A stretch of 29,843 bases of DNA from a virus, in IMG/VR virus record IMGVR_UViG_3300022701_000154, positions 1 to 29,843 of that record. The stretch is one strand, 5' to 3'. Positions 23,426 through 29,843 of the stretch are shown here, piece after piece (the stretch's first letter is position 1; every line of letters begins with the position of its first letter). Both the position numbers and the translations under genes were made by a program. The notes under the pieces are model-generated. The model had not been told where the DNA came from, ran no database searches, and saw nothing but the letters and a program-made list of their open reading frames with translations.

Positions 23426-26400
23426 TTTCTAATGTAACAATACGTGCTTCAAGCTCCTTAATTTTTTCTACTAAAACAGGAACTAATTGTCTGTAATCAA
23501 CTGTTTTGTACACATCATTTCCAATTGCTAAATTATCTTTAACAGCAAGTGGAAATACTTTTTCAACATCTTGTGCAATTAAACCATATGCACATTCACC
23601 AGCATTAACATTTATTTCATTAAATTCAAATGAAACACCACATAATGATGTTAAATCAACACACGTTAATGGTTGAATATTTGTTTTTAATCTACAGTCA
23701 GAAACAGATGCTTGAGTCACTTTTCTAACTTTTGAACTACCAGAATCCCAAGTTAATAAATCATCTGAACCACCTGCTGTTGGTGTTGTCCAAATAGCTA
23801 AATTATTTGCAACAAGATGTGCATCAAACGATGAACCACCAGTAATTGACACAGAATCCATTGCTGCAAATACTGAGGATGAACCACCAGTGATTTGTGA
23901 ATTATAGCTACCAATTACTGCTTTATTATAACCACCGTCATTGGCAATTTTATAACCATGTAGCATTATATTTGAATCTCCTGTTGTTGTACAATGAGAA
24001 TAACCAAACATTTGAATATTTGACCCATACCCACATACTTTATTATCATTACCTTTTATTAGAATATGATAACTACCATCACCATTTGCTTCAATACAAT
24101 TATTATAACCCATTACATCAATGTAAGAAGCATATGCACCACCAGTGGGTTGTATACCAACACAAACACCGTTAATTGATGAATTACTTAAACTATGTAC
24201 TCTTATTGCCTCACCAGTTAAATGATTATATCGTATTTCTGTTGTGGTATTAGGATTACCAATTAGACTTGAATTTTGTGCATTACCAGTACAAACACAT
24301 GACACCATAACAATATTTTGGTGTGCACGACCATATACTGTTTGATTTCTTGCCGAACCCGAACCACCAATATATGATGAATGCCATCTACTTGTTACAA
24401 TGTTACCTGTTTTACCTGAATTACAAGTTGAATAATCACCAACTCTATTTATTATGCTGTTATCACCTGCAATTATGTTGGAATATCCATGTACTTTACT
24501 TATTGCACCACCAGCAGCAGCAGCAATATTATTACCACCAAAAACTTCGTTACATTCACCACCAGCTAATATGTTACCATTACCACAAATACCTGCACCA
24601 TAATAACCACCACCAATTCCTAAGTTACATGAACCAATAATTGTTCCGTTAATTCCAAGGTTATGTGAACCTATTACACATGAATAAGTAGCAATATTGT
24701 TATTACCAATACAAGCATATGCATTGTCTGTTAACTTAGAAGTAAGTGCTATGTTATTACAACCTTTAATTCTTGATTCAATAGAAATATTACAATTACC
24801 ACAAACATTATTAAACGCAAAATATGCACTCGCAAAATAATTACCAATACCGATATTATAATTTCCACAAACTTTTGCACACTTACCAATAGTAATATTA
24901 TAATTACCTTGTACTGCTTGTGGACAAGCTGCTGTACCACCAAGAGCAATTGAAGAATTACCAGTAGTACTACCACCACTTAATGCACCAATTACTAATG
25001 TATTGTTTGGAGTTAAATATTTAAATCTTGTATCAGCACTAAATGCATCAGCACTATTAAATTGAATATCATAAGTATCTCCTGCTGCTGAACCACCACC
25101 AAGTGATGAATTTATTTTAACTTTATTATCTGCTGCATCATAAACAAGTGCACTTGTGCATGTTGATGCACTTGGTGTTGTCCAAATAGCAAGATTTTGT
25201 ACAACAGTATGACAGTCGTAATTGTTTGTTGTATTGCTTAAACTAAAACTTGCTGGTGGTGCTAATAAAACAGTACATTTTGAATCAATAATGGATGAAT
25301 TTCTACCACCTAATATAGCTGAGTGTGTTGCACCTGAACAAATTGTACTCGTATCACTAATTGACATTGAATGGTCAGCACATGCGATACCTCTTGCTGT
25401 TGCAAATGATTGAAGACCTATTGCTTTAGATAAACAACCGATAGCTGCTGACCCATCACCATATGCACAACTAAGCACACCAATTGAAACTGCTCTTTGA
25501 CCATATGCTCTTGCACCTGCAATACCAACACTACTATAAGTAGTTGCTCTACCTGTTCCTAATGCAACAGAATTTTGACCATATGCTTTTGCAAAAGCAC
25601 CAAATGCTACTGCATTGCTACCTGTAGCACAAGTACTATCACCAAAAGAGAATCCATAACCATTACTACCAATACATGTTTGTCCAGTTAAAGAACCACC
25701 TAAACTAACAGTATTACCGTTAAGAACAATACCGTTATTTGCAGCAGTTGCACCTGAACCACCGCCACCACCTGCTGCCCAAGTTGCATAACCAGACGCA
25801 TCAGAGGTTAATACATAACCTGCTGTTTCATTACCGTCTCTTAATCTAAAACCACATGTAGCACCTGTTGCTAAAATATCTAATCTTGCTGTTGCACCAG
25901 TAAGACCAAGACCTAATTTTGGGAAATCTCCACTCGCTGCACCTAAAATATATGAAGGGTTAGAACAAGCAACTTGTAATAAATGTTCATCACAAGAAGT
26001 TCCACAAAAACCTACAGCAAACGAATATCCAATATTATTTATTTGACTTCTACCTAAAGTAACAGTATTTGATTGATTAACCGTATTACTTAAACCTATT
26101 GCGACCGATGAAGCAGTATTAACAAGATTTGTATTACCAATACCAACACTTCCAGTGTTAAGTACTCGACTTGAAACACCAATAGCAACAGAGTTTGTAT
26201 TTGTTGCACAAGCACTACCACCAATAGCAACTGAATTTGAATTTGTTACACAAGCACTACCACCAATAGCAATACCTCTAAAACCAGTAGTAACTGTTGT
26301 TGCACAACCAATTACTACAGTACTTGTTCCAACACTAACTGCACTCTCACCAATAATAATAGAACAATCACCAACATTTTGATTACCACCAACACCTCCA

Positions 26401-27938
26401 CCAGCTTTATATCCCATCACAATGAAATTGTCACCATGTGAACCACTCGTACAACCAGCAGCAGTACCAATTGCAATACCTCTATCAGCACCAGAACCTT
26501 TGATACAAGTATTTATACCTATTGCAATTGCACAGTTTGCACCAGTATCAATTGTAGCTGAGTTTCCAAAAGCAATTGCATTTGTTCCATTCGATGTTGC
26601 ATTATAACCAATTGCAAAAGAACCTGCACCTGCTGTTGGATTATTACCTATTGCAATACCTCTAATGCCTGTTGTATTAGCACCACTACCTAATTCAACA
26701 CTGGTTGTTGAAGCACCTCCCGCTCTTAAAATTGAAGTACCGCTTATTGCAATATTACCAACAACATTTAATTGTCCTGTTGATTGCGTCCAAGTAAAAT
26801 CTGATGTGCCACTAAACGAACCGCTATTATTAAACTGAACATTTGTATCTGCTCCACCCGGTGTTCCACCACCGCCACCGCCAAGCGATGCTTTTGAAAC
26901 ATATTCAACAATTCCAGTTGTAGTGTTTCTTATTAAAACTTGGTCTGATGAACCACTTGCTGGTGTGCTCATTATCGCTAATTTTGACAATGCAGTAGCA
27001 CCTGTATAAGCTGTCCCTGTTAATTTAATCGTATCTCCACCAATGATTGTTGCACCAATGTTACCCACCTCAATATTGTGATTACAACCACCTAAAATTG
27101 TTGAATAATGAGCATTAGCACCATGACCACCTACTTGATTACTATCATTAGTTGAAATATTTAATGAACTACAACCACTTGCTATAATATCTTTTCCAAA
27201 ATCAAAACGACCTAAACCGCCAGCAAACGAGAAATCACCACATGCAATTGTAAAACCACCCTGCGTATGTGAAAAACAACCAAAAGAACATGTTTGTCTA
27301 CCTTCTGCGTGTGAGTATGCACCACATGCAAATGTTTCACAACCCTCAGTATGTGAGAATGTACCAATTGAGAATGTACCATTACCTTCTGCATGTGAAA
27401 AATTACCACGTGCTTTAGTACTAAAACCTTCTGCATGTGAACTTTGACCAGTTGCACATGTACTATTACCTTCTGCGTGTGAATAAGTACCTATTGCACG
27501 TGTTTGTTTACCTTCTGCATGTGAAAAATTACCAACAGCACATGTACCATTACCTTCTGCGTGTGAACATGCACCCGGTGCAAGTATAAGATTACCATGT
27601 GCAAATGATGTGTTTCCAGTTACACCAGCACCTCTTGTACCTAATGTAACCGCCCCATCATTAGCATCATCAATAAAAAATTTAGCGTTGCCACCAAACG
27701 AACCTGCATTGTTGAATTGAACTTGGGTGTCTGAACCGCCCGGAGTGCCACCGCCACCAGTTCCTGCTGAAATAGTAATAGTATCTGTACCTTCTATTAA
27801 TTGTACACCAGAACCACCAGAAAGTGATTTGAATTGTAAATTATTTATGAATGTTTTTCCTTTGAAAACACCTGAACCGCTACCAACGTTTTCACCAGTT
27901 ACGGCTGCACCTACTAAATTTAATGTACTTCTACTCAT
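23418..27938 (-). CDS. Giant tail fibre/adhesin with YadA-head-like repeats and S74 chaperone (1506 aa)
   Basis: After an N-terminal segment (LNLVGAAVTGEN...FINNLQFKSLSGGSGVQLI), TPGGSDTQVQFNNAGSF modules occur near residues 65-90 and again near 360, with a weaker one near 985. Between them lie SHAEG repeats of about 14 residues (about 125-225) and long stretches of A-I-G / V-A-I-G repeats like the YadA/Hia trimeric adhesin head (about 440-640 and 755-850), then C-G-N-x-N-I-x-I-G repeats (about 1020-1140). Residues 1413-1506 are a peptidase S74 intramolecular chaperone: SDCRLKTNI, YGLIAQDVEKVFP, YRQLVPVLVEKIKELEARI. S74 units cleave themselves before the Ser of SDxRxK after trimer folding. 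About 52 Cys are present, far more than in the other large fibres. It probably forms a trimeric fibre for host recognition. Confidence 0.95.
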   Translation of the reverse strand: MSRSTLNLVGAAVTGENVGSGSGVFKGKTFINNLQFKSLSGGSGVQLIEGTDTITISAGTGGGGTPGGSDTQVQFNNAGSFGGNAKFFIDDANDGAVTLGTRGAGVTGNTSFAHGNLILAPGACSHAEGNGTCAVGNFSHAEGKQTRAIGTYSHAEGNSTCATGQSSHAEGFSTKARGNFSHAEGNGTFSIGTFSHTEGCETFACGAYSHAEGRQTCSFGCFSHTQGGFTIACGDFSFAGGLGRFDFGKDIIASGCSSLNISTNDSNQVGGHGANAHYSTILGGCNHNIEVGNIGATIIGGDTIKLTGTAYTGATALSKLAIMSTPASGSSDQVLIRNTTTGIVEYVSKASLGGGGGGTPGGADTNVQFNNSGSFSGTSDFTWTQSTGQLNVVGNIAISGTSILRAGGASTTSVELGSGANTTGIRGIAIGNNPTAGAGSFAIGYNATSNGTNAIAFGNSATIDTGANCAIAIGINTCIKGSGADRGIAIGTAAGCTSGSHGDNFIVMGYKAGGGVGGNQNVGDCSIIIGESAVSVGTSTVVIGCATTVTTGFRGIAIGGSACVTNSNSVAIGGSACATNTNSVAIGVSSRVLNTGSVGIGNTNLVNTASSVAIGLSNTVNQSNTVTLGRSQINNIGYSFAVGFCGTSCDEHLLQVACSNPSYILGAASGDFPKLGLGLTGATARLDILATGATCGFRLRDGNETAGYVLTSDASGYATWAAGGGGGSGATAANNGIVLNGNTVSLGGSLTGQTCIGSNGYGFSFGDSTCATGSNAVAFGAFAKAYGQNSVALGTGRATTYSSVGIAGARAYGQRAVSIGVLSCAYGDGSAAIGCLSKAIGLQSFATARGIACADHSMSISDTSTICSGATHSAILGGRNSSIIDSKCTVLLAPPASFSLSNTTNNYDCHTVVQNLAIWTTPSASTCTSALVYDAADNKVKINSSLGGGSAAGDTYDIQFNSADAFSADTRFKYLTPNNTLVIGALSGGSTTGNSSIALGGTAACPQAVQGNYNITIGKCAKVCGNYNIGIGNYFASAYFAFNNVCGNCNISIESRIKGCNNIALTSKLTDNAYACIGNNNIATYSCVIGSHNLGINGTIIGSCNLGIGGGYYGAGICGNGNILAGGECNEVFGGNNIAAAAGGAISKVHGYSNIIAGDNSIINRVGDYSTCNSGKTGNIVTSRWHSSYIGGSGSARNQTVYGRAHQNIVMVSCVCTGNAQNSSLIGNPNTTTEIRYNHLTGEAIRVHSLSNSSINGVCVGIQPTGGAYASYIDVMGYNNCIEANGDGSYHILIKGNDNKVCGYGSNIQMFGYSHCTTTGDSNIMLHGYKIANDGGYNKAVIGSYNSQITGGSSSVFAAMDSVSITGGSSFDAHLVANNLAIWTTPTAGGSDDLLTWDSGSSKVRKVTQASVSDCRLKTNIQPLTCVDLTSLCGVSFEFNEINVNAGECAYGLIAQDVEKVFPLAVKDNLAIGNDVYKTVDYRQLVPVLVEKIKELEARIVTLENG
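27212..27580 (-). repeat. SHAEG-type tandem repeats in the 1506-aa fibre
   Basis: Nine or so degenerate 42-bp units each encode a 14-residue repeat of the form F/Y-S-H-[AT]-[EQ]-G-x-x-T-x-x-x-G. The plus strand shows the recurring 'cttctgcatgtga' or 'cttctgcgtgtga' block. The period matches one turn of the left-handed YadA-type beta roll. Confidence 0.85.
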
Positions 27939-27959
27939 TTTATTCTCTTTTTATATAAA
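27936..27959 (-). repeat. Leader block identical to the one before the 88-aa gene
   Basis: Identical over 24 bases, including the start codon, to 5108-5131. Here the block merges directly with boundary element copy 8. Confidence 0.7.
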
Positions 27960-27964
27960 TACTA
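27954..27964 (-). promoter_or_regulatory. Boundary element TAGTATTTATA (copy 8)
   Basis: Exact consensus copy in the 28-base gap before the 1506-aa fibre gene, ending 15 bases upstream of its ATG. Confidence 0.55.
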
Positions 27965-27966
27965 TT

Positions 27967-28185
27967 TTATATTGCTAAACTAACCTCAATTGGTTTTTGT
28001 AGTTCTTCTAATGTCTTTTTTCTTTGGATTTTACTATTGATTCTTTTTTTTAAAATAATAGGAATTTTTTGTTTACCAATTTCTCCCACATCTAATTCAT
28101 CGTTCTGAATTGAAATTATTTTCTCATTAAGATAATCAATTACCCTTTGTATTTCTTTTATTTCCTTATCGTATTGTAATTCCAT
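27967..28185 (-). CDS. Small coiled-coil protein (72 aa)
   Basis: No recognised family. Charged and helix-forming throughout, with leucine/isoleucine spacing of a coiled coil in residues 5-30 (EIKEIQRVIDYLNEKIISIQ) and a basic second helix around residues 45-62 (KKRINSKIQRKKTLEEL). Such short helical hairpins next to fibre genes sometimes act as assembly chaperones or trimerisation aids, but nothing proves this here. It has no boundary element, follows the 214-aa gene by 9 bases, and ends two bases before the element of the 1506-aa gene. Gene status is supported by the tight packing and by a clean start at 28185. Confidence 0.7.
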   Translation of the reverse strand: MELQYDKEIKEIQRVIDYLNEKIISIQNDELDVGEIGKQKIPIILKKRINSKIQRKKTLEELQKPIEVSLAI

Positions 28186-28194
28186 TTTTATATT

Positions 28195-28839
28195 TTAAAA
28201 AGCTGCTTGTGCAATTGAAGTTACACATCTTGTACCCAATGCCCCTAAATTTACGTTTCCATTTGTGTTACCAAATGAACAATAAACATATAATTGTCCA
28301 GAAGCATATCCATAACCACCACTACCAGCACCATATACACCCCTTGAACACGTTATTAAACAAACATTATCATTACTATCAATTGGACCAACAACTGTTG
28401 TACCAAAACAATTTGTATATCCTACAGTTGTTCTATTTACAACACAACTCATTGTGGTGACACCATTACACGCTACTCGAACAGTTTGATAACCACGTGA
28501 AAAACTACCTTCTGCTGTCGCATATGCTTTCCAACAAATACATGCACACCATGTTTGACTTGCTTCTAATGCAGGGTCATATGTAAGACACGAAAACACA
28601 CAATGACAACAAGTAAATTGTGAACCTAATGTTGAATAACAATTTATACCAAGTTCACTACCAGAACTAAATCCTTCAAATTCACTCATTGAATGTGGTC
28701 TTGCACCTGAACCAAATGCAGTATCACCTAATGTTAGTAATTGTTTAGGTGTAGTAACATTTCCATCTACTTCTCTTGCTATGGAACGTGTAGTTCCTTC
28801 TGCATCTAAAATTGCTAATGGTCTGGTTGGTAATGCCAT
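28195..28839 (-). CDS. Cysteine-rich virion/adhesin protein (214 aa)
   Basis: Not a named family. The N-terminal 55 residues (MALPTRPLAILDAEGTTRSIAREVDGN...PHSMSEFEGF) look like a conserved virion-docking segment. The remainder is beta-rich and Gly/Ser/Thr-rich with 15 Cys in 214 residues, several in tight patterns: TCCHC, WCACICW, and single Cys at regular intervals later. No metal-enzyme family fits. The Cys could make disulfides in the mature virion or bind metal. It sits between two fibre genes and is almost certainly part of the same adhesin module. It starts 6 bases after the stop of the 101-aa gene, and no boundary element precedes it, so it is cotranscribed with that gene. Confidence 0.82.
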   Translation of the reverse strand: MALPTRPLAILDAEGTTRSIAREVDGNVTTPKQLLTLGDTAFGSGARPHSMSEFEGFSSGSELGINCYSTLGSQFTCCHCVFSCLTYDPALEASQTWCACICWKAYATAEGSFSRGYQTVRVACNGVTTMSCVVNRTTVGYTNCFGTTVVGPIDSNDNVCLITCSRGVYGAGSGGYGYASGQLYVYCSFGNTNGNVNLGALGTRCVTSIAQAAF

Positions 28840-28845
28840 AATTTA

Positions 28846-29151
28846 TTAATTTACTATTTCACAAATAGGTGAATCAAATTGATCATTTATAAAAGCAACA
28901 GTTTCAGTATATATTGTTGAAACATTTACATCTTCGGTAGATAATTTTCTAAATTCATCTTCAAAATCTTTAATTCTAACAGGTTCATAACCATTTTCAA
29001 AAATTTGTTTATTTCTAAAAAAACTTACTCTTGCAACATAACCATCAAATAATGAAGGAAATTCAATTTCCAATGATATGTGTGCTCCTGCTGATACAAC
29101 ACTACCATCAACTGCTGTTAATCCTGTTAATGTAACTATATCTTTTTTCAT
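28846..29151 (-). CDS. Small tail-module protein, paralogue of the 104-aa protein (101 aa)
   Basis: See the 104-aa entry at 22429-22743 for the shared framework (V-D-G-S-V-V-S-A-G-A-H, F-F-R-N, E-P-V-R-I, L-S-T-E-D, final C-E-I-V-N). Function unknown. The two copies differ at most positions, so the duplication is old. This copy follows the edge-truncated S74 fibre gene directly, whereas the other follows the glycosyltransferase. The placement suggests each serves a different fibre. A boundary-element variant lies 11 bases upstream of the ATG at 29151. Confidence 0.82.
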   Translation of the reverse strand: MKKDIVTLTGLTAVDGSVVSAGAHISLEIEFPSLFDGYVARVSFFRNKQIFENGYEPVRIKDFEDEFRKLSTEDVNVSTIYTETVAFINDQFDSPICEIVN

Positions 29152-29162
29152 ATTATTTTTAT

Positions 29163-29173
29163 TATAAATACCG
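29163..29173 (-). promoter_or_regulatory. Boundary element variant CGGTATTTATA (copy 9)
   Basis: Matches the core GTATTTATA, with CG in place of TA upstream. It fills the 22-base gap between the stop of the S74 fibre gene (29174) and the 101-aa start. Confidence 0.5.
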
Positions 29174-29843
29174 TTATTCTTTCTTTAATTTTTCTATTTC
29201 ACATTTTAAGCATTTAACTTCACAAGAAAGTTCTTGAATTGCTTTAACTGCAAGTGCTGCAAACTTATCATATTTAAGACCATATCCTTCTTTATCACTA
29301 CCAACCACCAATCTTGGTTCTACTTCTTTTACGTCTTGTGCAATGAATCCCATATCGTGAGTATCATCTTGACACCAAGTATAACATACAGGCATTAAAT
29401 GATTAATTTTATCCAAACCACATTCGTAAGGAACAATGTCTTTCTTTCTTCTACAATCAGAAGTTGCAATCCAATCGACAGCACAACCACATGAGTTAGG
29501 TAAACAAGTTCTAATACCTGTAAGTCCAACAGCAACTTTTAGTAATGATGATGCACATAAAGTAGATGCTCTTGCACATGTTGTAAAACAACCTGTTGGT
29601 GCACAATGACAAGATGTTGCACGTGCAATACCCAAAGTACAAGTACCATCAGAACGAGTATAAAATTTAGCTAAACCATTATTATATAAACACGTTGCAC
29701 CATTTTCAGTACTTTGTATATGCCATTCACTACTTGAATCATCATAAAGACCTGCTGTTGTATCATTTGCCATCCATGACCATAATCTTGTATCATGATT
29801 AACTTGAATGCCTGTCCAAGCATTTAGACCATAACAATTTATT
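29174..29843 (-). CDS. Tail fibre with S74 chaperone, cysteine-rich (5' end outside window)
   Basis: The frame stays open to the window end, so the gene starts beyond 29843. The Met at 29773 is internal: 23 codons upstream read INCYGLNAWTG...RLWSW and run into WMANDTTAGLYDD, a typical fibre segment. 222 residues are visible. The C-terminal 95 are a peptidase S74 intramolecular chaperone (SDCRRKKDI, MGFIAQDVKEVEP, YDKFAALAVKAIQEL, then a coiled coil). S74 units trimerise fibres and are then released by self-cleavage before the Ser of SDxRxK. About 18 of the 222 residues are Cys, including an unusual CEVKCLKCEIEKL in the final coiled coil. It is probably a second receptor-binding fibre, separate from the 1506-aa one. 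Confidence 0.93.
   Translation of the reverse strand, partial: INCYGLNAWTGIQVNHDTRLWSWMANDTTAGLYDDSSSEWHIQSTENGATCLYNNGLAKFYTRSDGTCTLGIARATSCHCAPTGCFTTCARASTLCASSLLKVAVGLTGIRTCLPNSCGCAVDWIATSDCRRKKDIVPYECGLDKINHLMPVCYTWCQDDTHDMGFIAQDVKEVEPRLVVGSDKEGYGLKYDKFAALAVKAIQELSCEVKCLKCEIEKLKKE

Noticed and set aside
24323-24640. Plus-strand open frame rich in His, Leu, Gln and Tyr
   Set aside because: It is the antisense shadow of the Asn/Gly/Ile repeats in the 1506-aa fibre; the same composition recurs for other plus-strand frames in this region.
27212-27580. Regularly spaced repeats as a CRISPR array
   Set aside because: Units are in-frame, about 42 bp, degenerate and encode SHAEG adhesin repeats inside a long gene.
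29771-29773. Met at 29773 as a gene start
   Set aside because: The frame is open upstream to the window end and the upstream residues continue a typical fibre segment.
23418-29843. Diversity-generating retroelement targeting the variable fibres
   Set aside because: No reverse transcriptase, no near-identical template/variable pair and no adenine-specific pattern; the repeats are structural.

Overview
The window is part of the genome of a tailed dsDNA bacteriophage (Caudoviricetes), AT-rich and tightly packed. Every gene I can support lies on the minus strand, so transcription runs from right (29843) to left (1). Gaps between genes are at most about 80 bases, several starts and stops overlap (ATGA, TAATG), and no stretch over 300 bases lacks a gene. 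I see no tRNA, CRISPR array, integrase or insertion sequence. The host is probably a member of the Bacteroidota. The clearest host-type promoter (13497-13526) has the TTG-N19-TAnnTTTG architecture of that phylum, and start codons are preceded by A/T-rich sequence rather than Shine-Dalgarno motifs. Virion morphology and exact lineage cannot be read from this window.

Layout in transcription order. (1) 29843-22050 is an adhesin module. It holds a fibre protein cut by the window edge and ending in a peptidase S74 chaperone, a small protein (101 aa), a cysteine-rich 214-aa protein, a 72-aa helical protein, a 1506-aa fibre with YadA-head-like repeats and its own S74 chaperone, a family 2-like glycosyltransferase, a 104-aa paralogue of the 101-aa protein, and a 117-aa protein. 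A terminator follows. (2) 21952-13529 is a tail-fibre and baseplate module: fibres of 346, 859, 635 and 365 aa built from shared anchor, repeat, jelly-roll and lectin-like modules, then 220 aa, a BppU-like 137 aa and 218 aa. (3) 13526-6572 is a replication cassette: a host-type promoter, an SNF2 helicase interrupted by a class 3-like intein with a LAGLIDADG endonuclease, a 124-aa protein, a family B DNA polymerase, and a terminator whose stem contains the polymerase stop codon. (4) 6546-3114 holds a 202-aa protein, a Nudix fusion, an 88-aa protein, a WYL-like protein and a Q/P-rich 238-aa protein, then a terminator. (5) 3095-1 is the first 1031 codons of a very large multidomain protein (kinase-like, acetyltransferase-like, ADP-ribosyltransferase-like and two DUF3293-like units). 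It runs off the left edge and looks like an injected 'polyvalent' protein.

Two regulatory layers can be seen. An A/T-rich element, coding-strand TAGTATTTATA, occurs nine times, only at gene boundaries of the structural and accessory modules. The replication cassette instead has a host sigma-type promoter. A simple reading is that the host RNA polymerase expresses the replication genes and a phage-specified programme expresses the rest. The most notable items are the class 3-like intein at the helicase Walker A site, the edge-truncated polyvalent protein, the repeated boundary element, and the very cysteine-rich right-hand adhesin module beside nearly cysteine-free fibres.
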